Shown piece after piece: positions 1 to 6,489 of a stretch of DNA of 6,489 bases. Both the position numbers and the translations under genes were made by a program. The notes beneath the pieces were generated by a model. That model searched no databases, had not been told where the DNA came from, and saw only the letters and a program-made list of their open reading frames with translations. Source of the stretch: Nitrospira sp. UBA6909 (GTDB taxonomy: Bacteria > Nitrospirota > Nitrospiria > Nitrospirales > Nitrospiraceae); the NCBI GenBank assembly GCA_002451055.1, contig DKBD01000104.1, positions 5,181 to 11,669 of the forward strand. Reading direction: 5' to 3'. The stretch's first letter is position 1, and each line of letters starts with the position of its first letter.

Positions 1-1790
1 TTCTTGCTGCGGCTCGGGTGTCGCAACTTACGCAGCGCCTTGGCTTCGATCTGCCGGATGCGTTCGCGCGTGACTTCAAAATCCTGCCCCACTTCTTCCA
101 ACGTATGATCGGTGGCTTCTCCGATCCCGAACCTCTTGCGCAACACTTTCTCCTCGCGCGGCGTCAACGTCTCCAGCGCGCCGTTGATCTGCCGTTGCAG
201 ATCGTACCGAATGGCTGCTTCCAACGGAGACACGGCTTTCTTGTCTTCGATGAAATCGCCCAGATGGCTGTCTTCCTCTTCACCGATGGGCGTTTCGAGC
301 GAAATCGGCTCGCGCGCGATTTTGAGGATCTTCCGCACTTTATCCAGCGGCAAATCCATGCGTTCGGCGATTTCTTCCGGCAACGGCTCGCGGCCGAGCT
401 TCTGCACGAGATGTCGCGACGTGCGAATGAGCTTGTTGATCGTTTCGATCATGTGGACCGGAATCCGGATCGTCCTCGCCTGGTCAGCGATGGCCCGCGT
501 GATCGCCTGGCGGATCCACCAAGTCGCATAGGTGCTGAATTTGTAGCCGCGTTTGTACTCGAATTTGTCCACGGCTTTCATCAGGCCGATGTTGCCCTCT
601 TGAATCAGATCCAGGAACTGTAAACCCCGGTTCGTGTACTTCTTGGCGATGCTGACCACCAAGCGCAGATTCGCTTCTACTAGTTCAGCCTTACCCCGCT
701 TGACCTTTTCTTCCGCCACATCGAGGTGCTTGACGGCATCCTTGATGTCTTCGGCTGGAACCAGCGCTTCTTCTTGTTCTAGCTGGCTGATCTTAGCCTT
801 GGCGGCTTGATATATTTTCTTGATATCCTGAAGCGTCTCTTCCGAGACCCCCGTTTTTCGTTTGACGGCCATGAAATCCTGCCGAGTCCGGCACAATTTC
901 TTGAGCAGCTCCGCCCCCGATTCTCCGCCGACTCCGATCCGCCGCTGGCAGCTCATCACCTCGCGCTCAGCCGTCCGAATCTGGACGGCCAGATCGCGCA
1001 CACGTTGCACCATCCGCTCTTTGAGCACCCCGTGGAGATTCACGGACTCGATTTTGTCCACGACCTGCTGGCGCACCACGTCGAATTGCTTCTTAAACTT
1101 CTTCTGCTCCATCGAATCGGCGCCGACATGCTTCCCTTTTTCGACCAACGCCTTCAGCGCGAGCGACACCTTGCGAACCGCGTTGAGGGCGTCCAACGTC
1201 TTGACGCGCAGTTCTTCATAATCACGTTCGACCGGCTGTTGATCTTCCTCAAACTCCTCCTCCTGCTCTTGCACCGGCACGATCTCGCGCACATCGATCG
1301 TGGCATCTTTGAGCTGATCCCGCAGGTTCAGGACGAACTCGATCGTCATCGGCATGCCGTAAATTACCGATGCGATATCTTTCTTGCCCTCTTCGATCCG
1401 CTTCGCGATCTCGATTTCCCCTTCGCGGCTGAGCAGTGCCACGCTGCCCATTTCCTTGAGGTAGAGACGCACCGGATCGTCGGTGCGACTCAATGCGCCC
1501 GGCGTCAGGTCGATCGGTTTTTCGTTCTCCTCTTCGGACTCCGCCTCCATATCCTCGCCATCGTCGCCGATCTCGCCGTTTTCCGACCGTTTCCCAAGAC
1601 GGTCCCCATCCGACGCATCGACGATTTCAATGTCCATCTCGCCGAACATCGTCATGATGCTGCCGAATTGGTCTGACGACACGACTTCAGCCGGCAAGGT
1701 GCTGTTGAGTTCGTCATATGTCAGGAAGCCCTTTTCCTTCCCGATCGCAATCAGTTTTTTCACCTCTCCGAGCAATTCCTGTTTCGGCAT
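1..1790 (-). CDS. rpoD: RNA polymerase primary sigma factor RpoD (sigma70), 3' end cut by the window edge
   Basis: Housekeeping sigma factor: it binds core RNA polymerase and recognises -35 and -10 promoter elements. Reading from ATG at 1790 gives 596 uninterrupted codons to base 3, with no stop, so the gene continues past the left edge. By comparison with E. coli, where about ten residues follow the HPSRS motif (here 591-595), only a short tail is missing. Region 1.1 is about residues 1-58. A strongly acidic linker follows (about 59-92). Region 1.2 is about 101-135 ([12 protein letters not shown]). A long charged non-conserved segment spans about 138-360. Regions 2.1-2.4 span about 367-437, with the melting and -10 residues W424, W425, Q428 and T431 aligning with E. 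coli W433, W434, Q437 and T440. Region 3 follows, with HLGDFIED at 509-516. Region 4.2 carries FGIGE (554-558) and the -35 helix-turn-helix TRERIRQIE (574-582). It lies 2 bases after dnaG and is probably co-translated with it. Identification is secure. Confidence 0.97.
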   Translation of the reverse strand, partial: MPKQELLGEVKKLIAIGKEKGFLTYDELNSTLPAEVVSSDQFGSIMTMFGEMDIEIVDASDGDRLGKRSENGEIGDDGEDMEAESEEENEKPIDLTPGALSRTDDPVRLYLKEMGSVALLSREGEIEIAKRIEEGKKDIASVIYGMPMTIEFVLNLRDQLKDATIDVREIVPVQEQEEEFEEDQQPVERDYEELRVKTLDALNAVRKVSLALKALVEKGKHVGADSMEQKKFKKQFDVVRQQVVDKIESVNLHGVLKERMVQRVRDLAVQIRTAEREVMSCQRRIGVGGESGAELLKKLCRTRQDFMAVKRKTGVSEETLQDIKKIYQAAKAKISQLEQEEALVPAEDIKDAVKHLDVAEEKVKRGKAELVEANLRLVVSIAKKYTNRGLQFLDLIQEGNIGLMKAVDKFEYKRGYKFSTYATWWIRQAITRAIADQARTIRIPVHMIETINKLIRTSRHLVQKLGREPLPEEIAERMDLPLDKVRKILKIAREPISLETPIGEEEDSHLGDFIEDKKAVSPLEAAIRYDLQRQINGALETLTPREEKVLRKRFGIGEATDHTLEEVGQDFEVTRERIRQIEAKALRKLRHPSRSK

Positions 1791-1792
1791 GA

Positions 1793-3616
1793 CTACTCCT
1801 TCACCAAGGACACCGCTCCGGCTGATGATGCACCGGCTTTTCGGATCCGCCATTCGTTGATTTGTACGTTCAGCATCCGTGCTTCTTCCACCTGTCCACC
1901 CCGCTCAGCAGTTTTTAACCGGGCAATGAGGTCTCGGAGGATTTGCTCCGACCATTTCCGGTCGAGACCGCCGAGACAACCCTTGATATGCGCCGCCACG
2001 TCGTCGAAATGATCGTCCCGAACCAAGAATTCCGTCGCAAGGGCACCGCAGTCAGGATCACCCACCGCCGCGTCCAGGAACGACCCGAGACCGATGCGCC
2101 CATCTCGTTCCAGGTGAACCAGCGCTAACTCCACGAGCTTGCGGCAGGGCTCCACGGTGAAAGCCTCAGGCCGCAGACGCCGGATGTCGGCGGGCGACAA
2201 CTTGCCATGCAACAACAGCAAAGTGAGATCCCGCTCTTCCGGCGCCCCTTTGAACAAAGCCGAAACGGCGGCTCCGTGCGTGGCTTGCGCACGCGATGCC
2301 GGAGCTTGTTCAAGCCCGACCATGAGCGTTGGATAGCGTTCGATCAAACGAGATTGGCTGACCCCCAACCGTTCCGCCACGACTCTGATTCGCTCCTCCC
2401 GCTCGATCGGGTGCTCGCTCTTTTGCAGAATGCGCAACACATCATCCACACTGCGGATACGGCTTTCCAGTGACCCGGACTCAGCCCGCCTGATCGTGTG
2501 GTCCAACGCATAATCCAGAAGACTCGGCGCGGCGGCTTCCAGTCGCGCAAACGCACCCGCTCCTTCTTTTCGCACAAAGGTGTCGGGGTCCTCTCCAACC
2601 GGCAATGTAATGACTTTAACGCCCAATCCGCTGTTTACAAAAAGATCCAACCCTCTCAGCGCGGCCCGCACGCCCGCCGCGTCGGGATCAAAGAGCAGGA
2701 CGACATGGTCGGCGAACCGTCTCAAGGCTTGGACATGTTCAGGGGTCAAGGCGGTGCCTAGCGTCGCCACCGTATGCTCCAACCCCGCTTGATGAAGCGC
2801 GATCGCGTCGAAATAGCCCTCCACGATGATGGCGGTCTTGGTCCGAACAATCGCCTCACGCGCCTGGTCGAACGCAAAGAGCGTCTGCCCCTTTTTGAAG
2901 AGGGGCGTATCGGGAGAATTGAGATATTTGGGCATACCGTCGCCCAACACACGTCCGCCGAACCCCACTACACGTTTGCGCAGGTCGGTGATGGCAAACA
3001 TGACCCGGCCGCGAAACCGATCGTAGAAACCGGATCCGCCGTCTCGAGCGACCACGAGGCCTGCGGCGGCCAGATCGCCATGGGCAAACCCCTGCTTGAT
3101 GAGTACCTTGAGCAAGCCGTCCCATTCGGCCGGGGCAACACCGATTCCAAATCGGTCGATTGTCGAAGGCTGAATCCCCCGCCTCTCCAAATACTCCCGC
3201 CCGGCCACGCCGACCCGTGCGTCGCGCAGATTGTGAGCAAACCACGCGGCGGCGGCCTGATTGAGCCGCTCGATTCTTTTCGCCTGCCCCGCGTGAGGAC
3301 CTGGATCGGCACCCCTTTCCGCCACCTCGACCCCCACCTTCCGGCCGAGATCTCGCACCACCTCCGGAAAACTGGCCCCGGTGATGCGTATGAGAAACGT
3401 GAATACGTTCCCGCCCGCTCCGCAACCGAAACAATGGAAGATTTGCTTGGAGGGGCTGACCGTAAACGATGGCGACTTCTCCTGGTGAAACGGGCACAAA
3501 CCCTTGAGATTCTGGCCTGCTTTGGTCAAGGACACATGATGGCCCACGATGTCGGTTATATCGATCCGACCCTTGATTTGCTCAATGATGTCGTCGGAAA
3601 TCAAACCCTGACCCAC
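1793..3616 (-). CDS. dnaG: DNA primase DnaG
   Basis: Replication primase: it synthesises short RNA primers on single-stranded DNA at the fork, recruited by the DnaB helicase. I chose GTG at 3616 (607 aa). The frame stays open upstream to another GTG at 3649 (618 aa), but that one has no ribosome binding site, and its 11 extra residues are not typical of the family. From 3616, the zinc-finger ligands are C41, H44, C62 and C65 (CPFH and CFGC), and the TOPRIM acidic residues are E266 (VEGYFDA), D310 and D312 (FDPDAAG). Each is one residue from its E. coli counterpart (C40/H43/C61/C64, E265, D309/D311), which supports this start. The basic catalytic-core segment around residues 199-243 (DRFRGR to LFKKG) is intact. 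The C-terminal part, about residues 455-600, is the variable helicase-binding region. A promoter candidate lies upstream and rpoD directly downstream, as in the macromolecular synthesis operon. The gene is complete, with no sign of a frameshift. Confidence 0.96.
   Translation of the reverse strand: MGQGLISDDIIEQIKGRIDITDIVGHHVSLTKAGQNLKGLCPFHQEKSPSFTVSPSKQIFHCFGCGAGGNVFTFLIRITGASFPEVVRDLGRKVGVEVAERGADPGPHAGQAKRIERLNQAAAAWFAHNLRDARVGVAGREYLERRGIQPSTIDRFGIGVAPAEWDGLLKVLIKQGFAHGDLAAAGLVVARDGGSGFYDRFRGRVMFAITDLRKRVVGFGGRVLGDGMPKYLNSPDTPLFKKGQTLFAFDQAREAIVRTKTAIIVEGYFDAIALHQAGLEHTVATLGTALTPEHVQALRRFADHVVLLFDPDAAGVRAALRGLDLFVNSGLGVKVITLPVGEDPDTFVRKEGAGAFARLEAAAPSLLDYALDHTIRRAESGSLESRIRSVDDVLRILQKSEHPIEREERIRVVAERLGVSQSRLIERYPTLMVGLEQAPASRAQATHGAAVSALFKGAPEERDLTLLLLHGKLSPADIRRLRPEAFTVEPCRKLVELALVHLERDGRIGLGSFLDAAVGDPDCGALATEFLVRDDHFDDVAAHIKGCLGGLDRKWSEQILRDLIARLKTAERGGQVEEARMLNVQINEWRIRKAGASSAGAVSLVKE
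1796..1801 (-). promoter_or_regulatory. Ribosome binding site of rpoD inside the 3' end of dnaG
   Basis: The minus strand reads AAGGAG, then five bases (TAGTC), then the rpoD ATG at 1790. The purine-rich box is made of the last two sense codons of dnaG (Lys-Glu) and is followed immediately by the dnaG TAG stop. Ribosomes finishing dnaG therefore end on the rpoD initiation site. This settles the rpoD start and suggests translational coupling of primase and sigma factor. Confidence 0.85.
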
Positions 3617-3618
3617 GA

Positions 3619-3630
3619 GAGTCGCGACTC
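3619..3630. repeat. 12-base perfect palindrome between the dnaG ribosome binding site and start
   Basis: GAGTCGCGACTC reads the same on both strands. It overlaps the last three bases of the putative dnaG Shine-Dalgarno box and ends 2 bases before the GTG at 3616. It could be a DNA-binding site or a weak RNA structure affecting dnaG initiation. With a centred loop it makes only a short stem, so an effect is inference, and chance occurrence is possible. Confidence 0.35.
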
Positions 3631-3633
3631 CTA
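3628..3633 (-). promoter_or_regulatory. Putative ribosome binding site of dnaG
   Basis: The minus strand reads TAGGAG, then 11 bases, then the GTG at 3616. The spacing is slightly long but usable. No comparable purine box precedes the alternative GTG at 3649, so this site favours the shorter primase. The box overlaps a 12-base palindrome (3619-3630) that could partly occlude it. Confidence 0.5.
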
Positions 3634-3685
3634 CATTCCCGCCGCACACGACCAGACGAGTCGGTTATGAAGTGATGGAAAAAAT

Positions 3686-3695
3686 TGACCGGTCA
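3686..3695. promoter_or_regulatory. Palindrome at the predicted dnaG transcription start, possible operator
   Basis: TGACCGGTCA is a perfect 10-base palindrome covering the predicted start point of the dnaG promoter and touching the last base of the -10 box. On the minus strand it is followed by a run of six T after one A. A repressor bound here would block initiation. A terminator reading is poor, because a loop would leave only about three base pairs of stem. No known operator family is recognised. Confidence 0.35.
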
Positions 3696-3724
3696 GTCTA
3701 TCAGACGGTTTGAAAATCTGTCAA
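3695..3724 (-). promoter_or_regulatory. Candidate sigma70 promoter for dnaG-rpoD (perfect -35, extended -10)
   Basis: On the minus strand a perfect TTGACA lies at 3724-3719. An 18-base spacer ends in TGA, followed by TAGACT at 3700-3695. TAGACT matches the -10 consensus at 4 of 6 positions, and the TG one base before it makes an extended -10. A transcript would start near 3688 and carry a leader of about 70 bases before the GTG at 3616. The site lies in the only sizeable gap upstream of dnaG. The promoter would be read by the sigma factor encoded two genes downstream, so rpoD would feed its own transcription. The motif match is seen directly; activity is inferred. Confidence 0.6.
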
Positions 3725-3739
3725 TTCGAGAGCGCCCAA

Positions 3740-4084
3740 TCAGCCTGGCGGCCAGCCCATGGATCTCCCGCCTGCCACATGAAAATGCAGGTGAAACACC
3801 GTTTGGCCGCCGTCCCGCCCCGTATTGACGACGACCCGATACCCTGACTCGGCCAAGCCCTTCATTTTCGCAACTTTCGAGCAAGTCAGCAGAAGACGAC
3901 CCAACAAGACCTGGTCCTGTTCACTGCACTCCTGTATGGCCGCCACGTGCTTTTTCGGAATAATGAGCGTATGGACCGGTGCCTGCGGATGAATGTCGTC
4001 AAATGCCATGGTCTGGTCGTCTTCAAACACTACCTTGGCAGGAATCTTCTTCTCCGCAATCCTGCAAAACAGACAGTCACTCAT
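3740..4084 (-). CDS. HIT-family (HINT-like) nucleotide hydrolase
   Basis: A complete 114-residue histidine-triad protein of the HINT branch, a usual length for this group. The triad HLHFH lies at 98-102 with the catalytic nucleophile expected at H100. It is preceded by N87 and the GRDGGQTV loop and followed by the usual C-terminal GGRSMGWPPG. Two cysteines in CLFC (C4, C7), probably with H46 (KKH) and H98, resemble the zinc site of some bacterial members. Family enzymes hydrolyse purine nucleoside phosphoramidates such as AMP-lysine, and aminoacyl-adenylates; the cellular substrate here is unknown. The protein is cytosolic, with no signal peptide or membrane segment. The ATG at 4084 is set by GAGG five bases upstream. 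It sits between hisIE and dnaG; no functional link to either is visible. HinT-type phosphoramidase is the best reading, but the exact substrate cannot be given. Confidence 0.93.
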   Translation of the reverse strand: MSDCLFCRIAEKKIPAKVVFEDDQTMAFDDIHPQAPVHTLIIPKKHVAAIQECSEQDQVLLGRLLLTCSKVAKMKGLAESGYRVVVNTGRDGGQTVFHLHFHVAGGRSMGWPPG

Positions 4085-4197
4085 CGCTACCTCAACCGAT
4101 ACAGGTCAGAACGCTCCATATCACATCAGCTCAAATCAACCACTCCATTGAGCCGTGCGCCTTGATGTTTGACTTTTGGCCACTCGTATTGTGAAGG
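4085..4197. other. hisIE-HIT intergenic spacer, no convincing signal
   Basis: A 113-base gap. I looked for a hairpin followed by T residues after the hisIE stop and for a -35/-10 pair before the HIT gene. Only weak matches were found, such as TTGATT with no properly spaced -10. Apart from the HIT ribosome binding site nothing is assigned. Read-through from the his genes into the HIT gene is therefore possible. Confidence 0.5.
4090..4093 (-). promoter_or_regulatory. Ribosome binding site of the HIT gene
   Basis: The minus strand reads GAGG, then five bases (TAGCG), then ATG at 4084. The spacing is good and fixes the start, which also gives the canonical family N-terminus with CLFC at residues 4-7. 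Confidence 0.65.
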
Positions 4198-4866
4198 TTA
4201 TTTCTCCGCTCTCACACCAGACTTACCAAACCGCCTGCCTAATTCCCGATAGATGTCCTGAAGCGCCACATCGTGATAACCCAGCACCATCAACGTATGA
4301 AACAACAAGTCGGCCGTTTCGTAAATGATTTCGTCTTTCTTGCCGCCTTTCGAGGCCAGCAACACTTCGCCCGCCTCTTCCATCACTTTCTTGAGAATCC
4401 GATCCTGGCCTCCCTCGAACAGCTTCGTCGTGTAGGACCCCGCCTGTGGATGGGTGCGGCGATCTCGGATAGTCCGCAAAACCGCTTCGAGGATGCCGCC
4501 TTCCGCATCCTGTGTCTTGGTCCCGTTGATCCGGCCTTGTTCGTCGAGCCTGGAAAAGAAACAGGCCCGCTCGCCTGTGTGGCACGTCGGTCCGGCCGCT
4601 TGGGCCTTGACCAAGATCGTGTCGCAATCGCAGTCGATGAACAGTTCCTTCACATGAAGCTTGTGGCCGGATGTTTCCCCCTTCTCCCAGAGTTTGTTGC
4701 GCGACCGGCTCCAGAAGTGGACGCTCTTCGTGGCGAGCGTCTTGGCGATGGCCTCCTGATTCATGTAGCCCAGCATCAGCACCGACCCGTCCAGCCAATC
4801 CTGCACCACAGCCGGAAGGAAACCTCGCTCATCGAGCTTGAACTGATCGGTCGGTGATTGGCTCAT
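4198..4866 (-). CDS. hisIE: Bifunctional phosphoribosyl-AMP cyclohydrolase / phosphoribosyl-ATP pyrophosphatase HisIE
   Basis: A 222-residue fusion that performs two consecutive steps of histidine synthesis: the HisE domain converts PR-ATP to PR-AMP, and the HisI domain opens the adenine ring to give ProFAR. The HisI part is about residues 1-115. It has the signature WSRSRNKLWEKGETSG (52-67), metal-binding aspartates D78, D80 and D82, and zinc cysteines C79, C95 and C102, whose spacing matches archaeal HisI structures. The HisE part is about 123-215. It has the MazG-like acidic motifs EEAGEV (163-168) and ETADLLFH (183-190). The ATG at 4866 lies 4 bases after the hisF stop. No good Shine-Dalgarno box is seen, so translation probably depends on ribosomes arriving from hisF. 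Both active sites look intact. The fused form is common in bacteria. Confidence 0.97.
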   Translation of the reverse strand: MSQSPTDQFKLDERGFLPAVVQDWLDGSVLMLGYMNQEAIAKTLATKSVHFWSRSRNKLWEKGETSGHKLHVKELFIDCDCDTILVKAQAAGPTCHTGERACFFSRLDEQGRINGTKTQDAEGGILEAVLRTIRDRRTHPQAGSYTTKLFEGGQDRILKKVMEEAGEVLLASKGGKKDEIIYETADLLFHTLMVLGYHDVALQDIYRELGRRFGKSGVRAEK

Positions 4867-4870
4867 CTGC

Positions 4871-5653
4871 TCATGCCGCCTGCGATGCGAAATCCGATCG
4901 CACGGGGATCCCGCGCTCCCTCAAATACGCCTTTGCCTGCGGAATCGTGAAGGTTCTGAAATGAAAAATAGACGCAGCCAAGACTGCATCCGCCTTGCCC
5001 GTCACAAACCCTTCGTACAGATGCTCCAACGTTCCGACTCCGCCTGACGCGATTACGGGAACCGACACCCGATCCGACACGGCGGCCGTAAGGCCAAGGT
5101 CGTAGCCGCTCTGCCGGCCGTCCTGATCCATGCTGGTCAATAAGATTTCGCCCGCCCCATAGTCTTCCATTCGCTTTGCCCACTCCACGGCATCCAGGCC
5201 TGTCGGCCTGCGCCCGCCATGCGTGAATACTTCCCATCTGTTCGCGACGGACCCGCGCTTGGCGTCAATGGCCACGACAATGCATTGCGTACCGAATCGC
5301 TGAGCCGCCTCCTTCACAAACTCAGGCCGTTCCACCGCCGCCGTATTGATGCTCACCTTGTCCGCTCCGGCATTCAATAAGCTCCGGACATCATCGAGCG
5401 TACGCACACCGCCACCGACCGTCACCGGCATGAACACACATGCGGCCGTACGCTCGACCACATCGATAATCGTGTTCCGGTTTTCATGCGAGGCCGTGAT
5501 GTCGAGAAAACAGAGTTCGTCCGCCCCCTCACGATCGTACGCGGCCGCCACCTCGACCGGATCTCCCGCGTCCCGAAGCGCGACAAAACTGACACCCTTG
5601 ACCACACGGCCGTCCTTGACATCCAGACAGGGAATGATGCGTTTCGTCAACAT
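4871..5653 (-). CDS. hisF: Imidazole glycerol phosphate synthase, cyclase subunit HisF
   Basis: A 260-residue (beta/alpha)8-barrel cyclase, close to the usual 250-260. With the glutaminase HisH it turns PRFAR plus ammonia into imidazole glycerol phosphate and AICAR, the branch point to purine synthesis. The two catalytic aspartates are exactly at D11 (CLDVKDG) and D130 (AIDAKRG). The phosphate-binding loops are VGGGVRT (79-85) and ASGGVGT (202-208). The N-terminus [11 protein letters not shown] is canonical, so the ATG at 5653 is secure even though no Shine-Dalgarno box is visible before it. It follows hisA by 79 bases and precedes hisIE by 4. Its partner HisH is not in the window; it is expected just upstream of hisA. 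Confidence 0.98.
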   Translation of the reverse strand: MLTKRIIPCLDVKDGRVVKGVSFVALRDAGDPVEVAAAYDREGADELCFLDITASHENRNTIIDVVERTAACVFMPVTVGGGVRTLDDVRSLLNAGADKVSINTAAVERPEFVKEAAQRFGTQCIVVAIDAKRGSVANRWEVFTHGGRRPTGLDAVEWAKRMEDYGAGEILLTSMDQDGRQSGYDLGLTAAVSDRVSVPVIASGGVGTLEHLYEGFVTGKADAVLAASIFHFRTFTIPQAKAYLRERGIPVRSDFASQAA

Positions 5654-5680
5654 CTATAACCGGTTAGGGGTGATTAGTAC

Positions 5681-5706
5681 GGCGTGAGGCGAGTCCCTCA
5701 ATAGCC
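5681..5706. other. Small imperfect hairpin in the hisA-hisF spacer
   Basis: On the minus strand, GGC TAT TGAGG GACTCG CCTCA C GCC can fold into a five-pair inner stem with a six-base loop, extended by three GC pairs across a small internal loop. No T run follows, so it is not a typical Rho-independent terminator. It could stabilise or process the his transcript, or mean nothing. I found no leader peptide or T-box-like element. Confidence 0.35.
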
Positions 5707-5711
5707 TCTGC

Positions 5712-5744
5712 TTACACCTTACCCTTCACTCCTTACTCCTTACC
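5712..5744. repeat. Degenerate tandem heptad repeat spanning the hisA stop
   Basis: On the plus strand the units are TTACACC, TTACCC, TTCACTCC, TTACTCC and the partial TTACC: about five imperfect copies of a TTACNCC-like unit. The hisA stop codon and its last two sense codons lie within it, so the last residues of HisA (Gly-Lys-Glu) are encoded by repeat-like sequence. It is probably a slippage product or a fragment of a genome-wide intergenic repeat. On the minus strand the purine-rich units resemble repeated ribosome binding sites, but no start codon uses them. Confidence 0.55.
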
Positions 5745-6458
5745 GAGCGCCGCAAGTGCGGCGCGAAAATCCAGCTTTCCATCATACAGCGCTTTGCCCA
5801 CGATCGCCCCTTCGATCCGAGGCCCGAGCGATCGGACAGCCAACAGATCCTCGACTCGGCTGATCCCTCCCGACGCAATGACCGGGAACGACGAATTGGC
5901 CACGACCTCCTTCAGGGCGGGAATGTTCGGCCCGCTCAGCATGCCGTCGCGCGAAATATCCGTGTAGATCACCGCACCGATCGCATAACCCGACACCTCT
6001 TTCAGCAGATCGACTGCGCTCACATCCGACACCGCCGTCCAGCCCTTCACGGCCACTTTGCCGCCACGCGCATCGAGGCCCAAAAGAATCCGGCCAGGAA
6101 ACTCCCGGCTGGCCTGCTCGAGAAACGCCCGATCCGTGAGCGCAGCCGTACCAAGCACCACGCGTGACACCCCGGCGTGCAGATACCGCCGCACGGTGTC
6201 GATGGTCCTGATCCCTCCGCCCACCTGAACATCGACGCTTACTGCCTTCATCACGGATTCGATCTGTGGCAGGTTGCGCGGCTCGCCGTCCACCGCGCCG
6301 TTCAGATCCACGACATGGATTATCCGTGCGCCACCCTCCTGCCAATTTCGCGCCACTGCCTGAATATCGTCCGAATAGACCGTTTCCGCTGCCATATCGC
6401 CCTGGCGCAGCCGTACACAGCGTCCATCCTTCAAGTCGATCGCCGGAATAACCAACAC
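5733..6458 (-). CDS. hisA: Phosphoribosylformimino-AICAR-phosphate (ProFAR) isomerase HisA
   Basis: A 241-residue (beta/alpha)8-barrel isomerase that catalyses the Amadori rearrangement of ProFAR to PRFAR, the fourth step of histidine synthesis and the substrate for HisF. The catalytic pair is D8 (PAIDLKDG) and D129 (LDARGG). Phosphate-binding loops are VGGGIRT (79-85) and ASGGIS (195-200). The TDISRDGMLSGPN segment (166-178) is the typical HisA loop and favours HisA over its paralogue HisF. It could also act on the tryptophan-pathway substrate, as dual PriA enzymes do, but that is seen mainly in actinobacteria and nothing here argues for it. The start is GTG at 6458, giving the canonical N-terminus, with AGAAGGG nine bases upstream. 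The stop lies inside a short tandem repeat. Confidence 0.97.
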   Translation of the reverse strand: MLVIPAIDLKDGRCVRLRQGDMAAETVYSDDIQAVARNWQEGGARIIHVVDLNGAVDGEPRNLPQIESVMKAVSVDVQVGGGIRTIDTVRRYLHAGVSRVVLGTAALTDRAFLEQASREFPGRILLGLDARGGKVAVKGWTAVSDVSAVDLLKEVSGYAIGAVIYTDISRDGMLSGPNIPALKEVVANSSFPVIASGGISRVEDLLAVRSLGPRIEGAIVGKALYDGKLDFRAALAALGKE

Positions 6459-6467
6459 GATATTATT

Positions 6468-6474
6468 CCCTTCT
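6468..6474 (-). promoter_or_regulatory. Ribosome binding site of hisA
   Basis: The minus strand reads AGAAGGG, then nine bases, then GTG at 6458. This supports the GTG start over the adjacent TTG. The box begins with the last base of a possible upstream TGA stop, suggesting close coupling to the gene before it. Confidence 0.65.
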
Positions 6475-6489
6475 CACGCCGAACGGAAA
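6474..6489 (-). CDS. Possible 3' end of an upstream gene (hisH expected from context)
   Basis: The last bases of the window read on the minus strand as codons for Phe-Arg-Ser-Ala followed by TGA at 6476-6474, directly abutting the hisA ribosome binding site. In many bacteria hisH precedes hisA, so this could be its C-terminus. Four residues cannot identify a protein, and an open frame this short may be chance. Confidence 0.25.

Noticed and set aside
18..1860. Plus-strand open frames opposite rpoD, up to 289 codons (18-623, 807-1676, 1483-1860)
   Set aside because: They lie entirely antisense to, or mostly over, the secure rpoD reading frame. They show no recognisable domains and have biased, low-complexity compositions expected from the complement of a GC-rich gene.
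2774..3670. A 298-codon plus-strand open frame opposite dnaG
   Set aside because: It is the mirror of dnaG codons, with no family motif. The minus strand carries the full set of primase residues.
3679..3695. TGACCGGTCA followed by a T run as a Rho-independent terminator for the HIT gene
   Set aside because: A perfect palindrome has no loop; opening one leaves about three base pairs. It also sits at the predicted start of the dnaG promoter, where an operator reading fits better.
4273..4857. A 194-codon plus-strand open frame opposite hisIE
   Set aside because: It is fully contained within hisIE on the opposite strand, and both HisI and HisE motifs establish the minus-strand frame as real.
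5712..5744. CRISPR-like array
   Set aside because: Units are about seven bases, contiguous, and without spacers.
1..6489. A hidden novel system such as a defence island, mobile element or biosynthetic cluster
   Set aside because: Apart from spacers of at most about 120 bases, the window is filled by recognised housekeeping genes with intact catalytic residues. No transposase, integrase, terminal repeats or unknown gene was found.

Overview
The window is a compact, ordinary stretch of a bacterial chromosome. Every convincing gene lies on the minus strand, so transcription runs from high to low coordinates. In that order it holds a possible last few codons of an upstream gene (right edge), hisA, hisF, hisIE, a HIT/HINT-family nucleotide hydrolase, dnaG (primase), and rpoD (primary sigma factor), which runs off the left edge. 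No tRNA, rRNA, CRISPR array, transposase, phage gene or clear Rho-independent terminator is visible.

The base composition is moderately GC-rich. The gene order his - HIT - dnaG - rpoD, the fused hisIE and the general look of the proteins fit a Nitrospira-like member of the Nitrospirota. This assignment is inference from recalled gene order, not a search result. A deltaproteobacterial or related Gram-negative lineage cannot be excluded.

Right block (about 4198-6489): the histidine cassette. HisIE performs steps 2 and 3 of the pathway, HisA step 4, and HisF (with HisH glutaminase, not in the window) step 5. hisF and hisIE are 4 bases apart. hisA and hisF are separated by 79 bases holding a degenerate pyrimidine-rich repeat and a small hairpin. 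All catalytic residues checked are present.

Middle (3740-4084): a complete HINT-type protein with the HLHFH triad. It is separated from hisIE by 113 bases with no recognisable terminator, so it may be read through from the his genes.

Left block (1-3616): the dnaG-rpoD pair, the core of the 'macromolecular synthesis' operon, here without rpsU in front. A strong sigma70-type promoter candidate (perfect -35, extended -10) with a palindrome at its predicted start lies just upstream of dnaG. rpoD begins 2 bases after the dnaG stop, with its ribosome binding site inside the last dnaG codons, so the two are very likely translationally coupled. rpoD has no stop inside the window. It is open from its ATG to base 1, and about ten C-terminal residues are probably missing.

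I found no evidence of a novel system. The observations worth a second look are small: the dnaG promoter/palindrome, the dnaG start choice, the hisA-hisF spacer, and the weak ribosome binding sites of hisF and hisIE.
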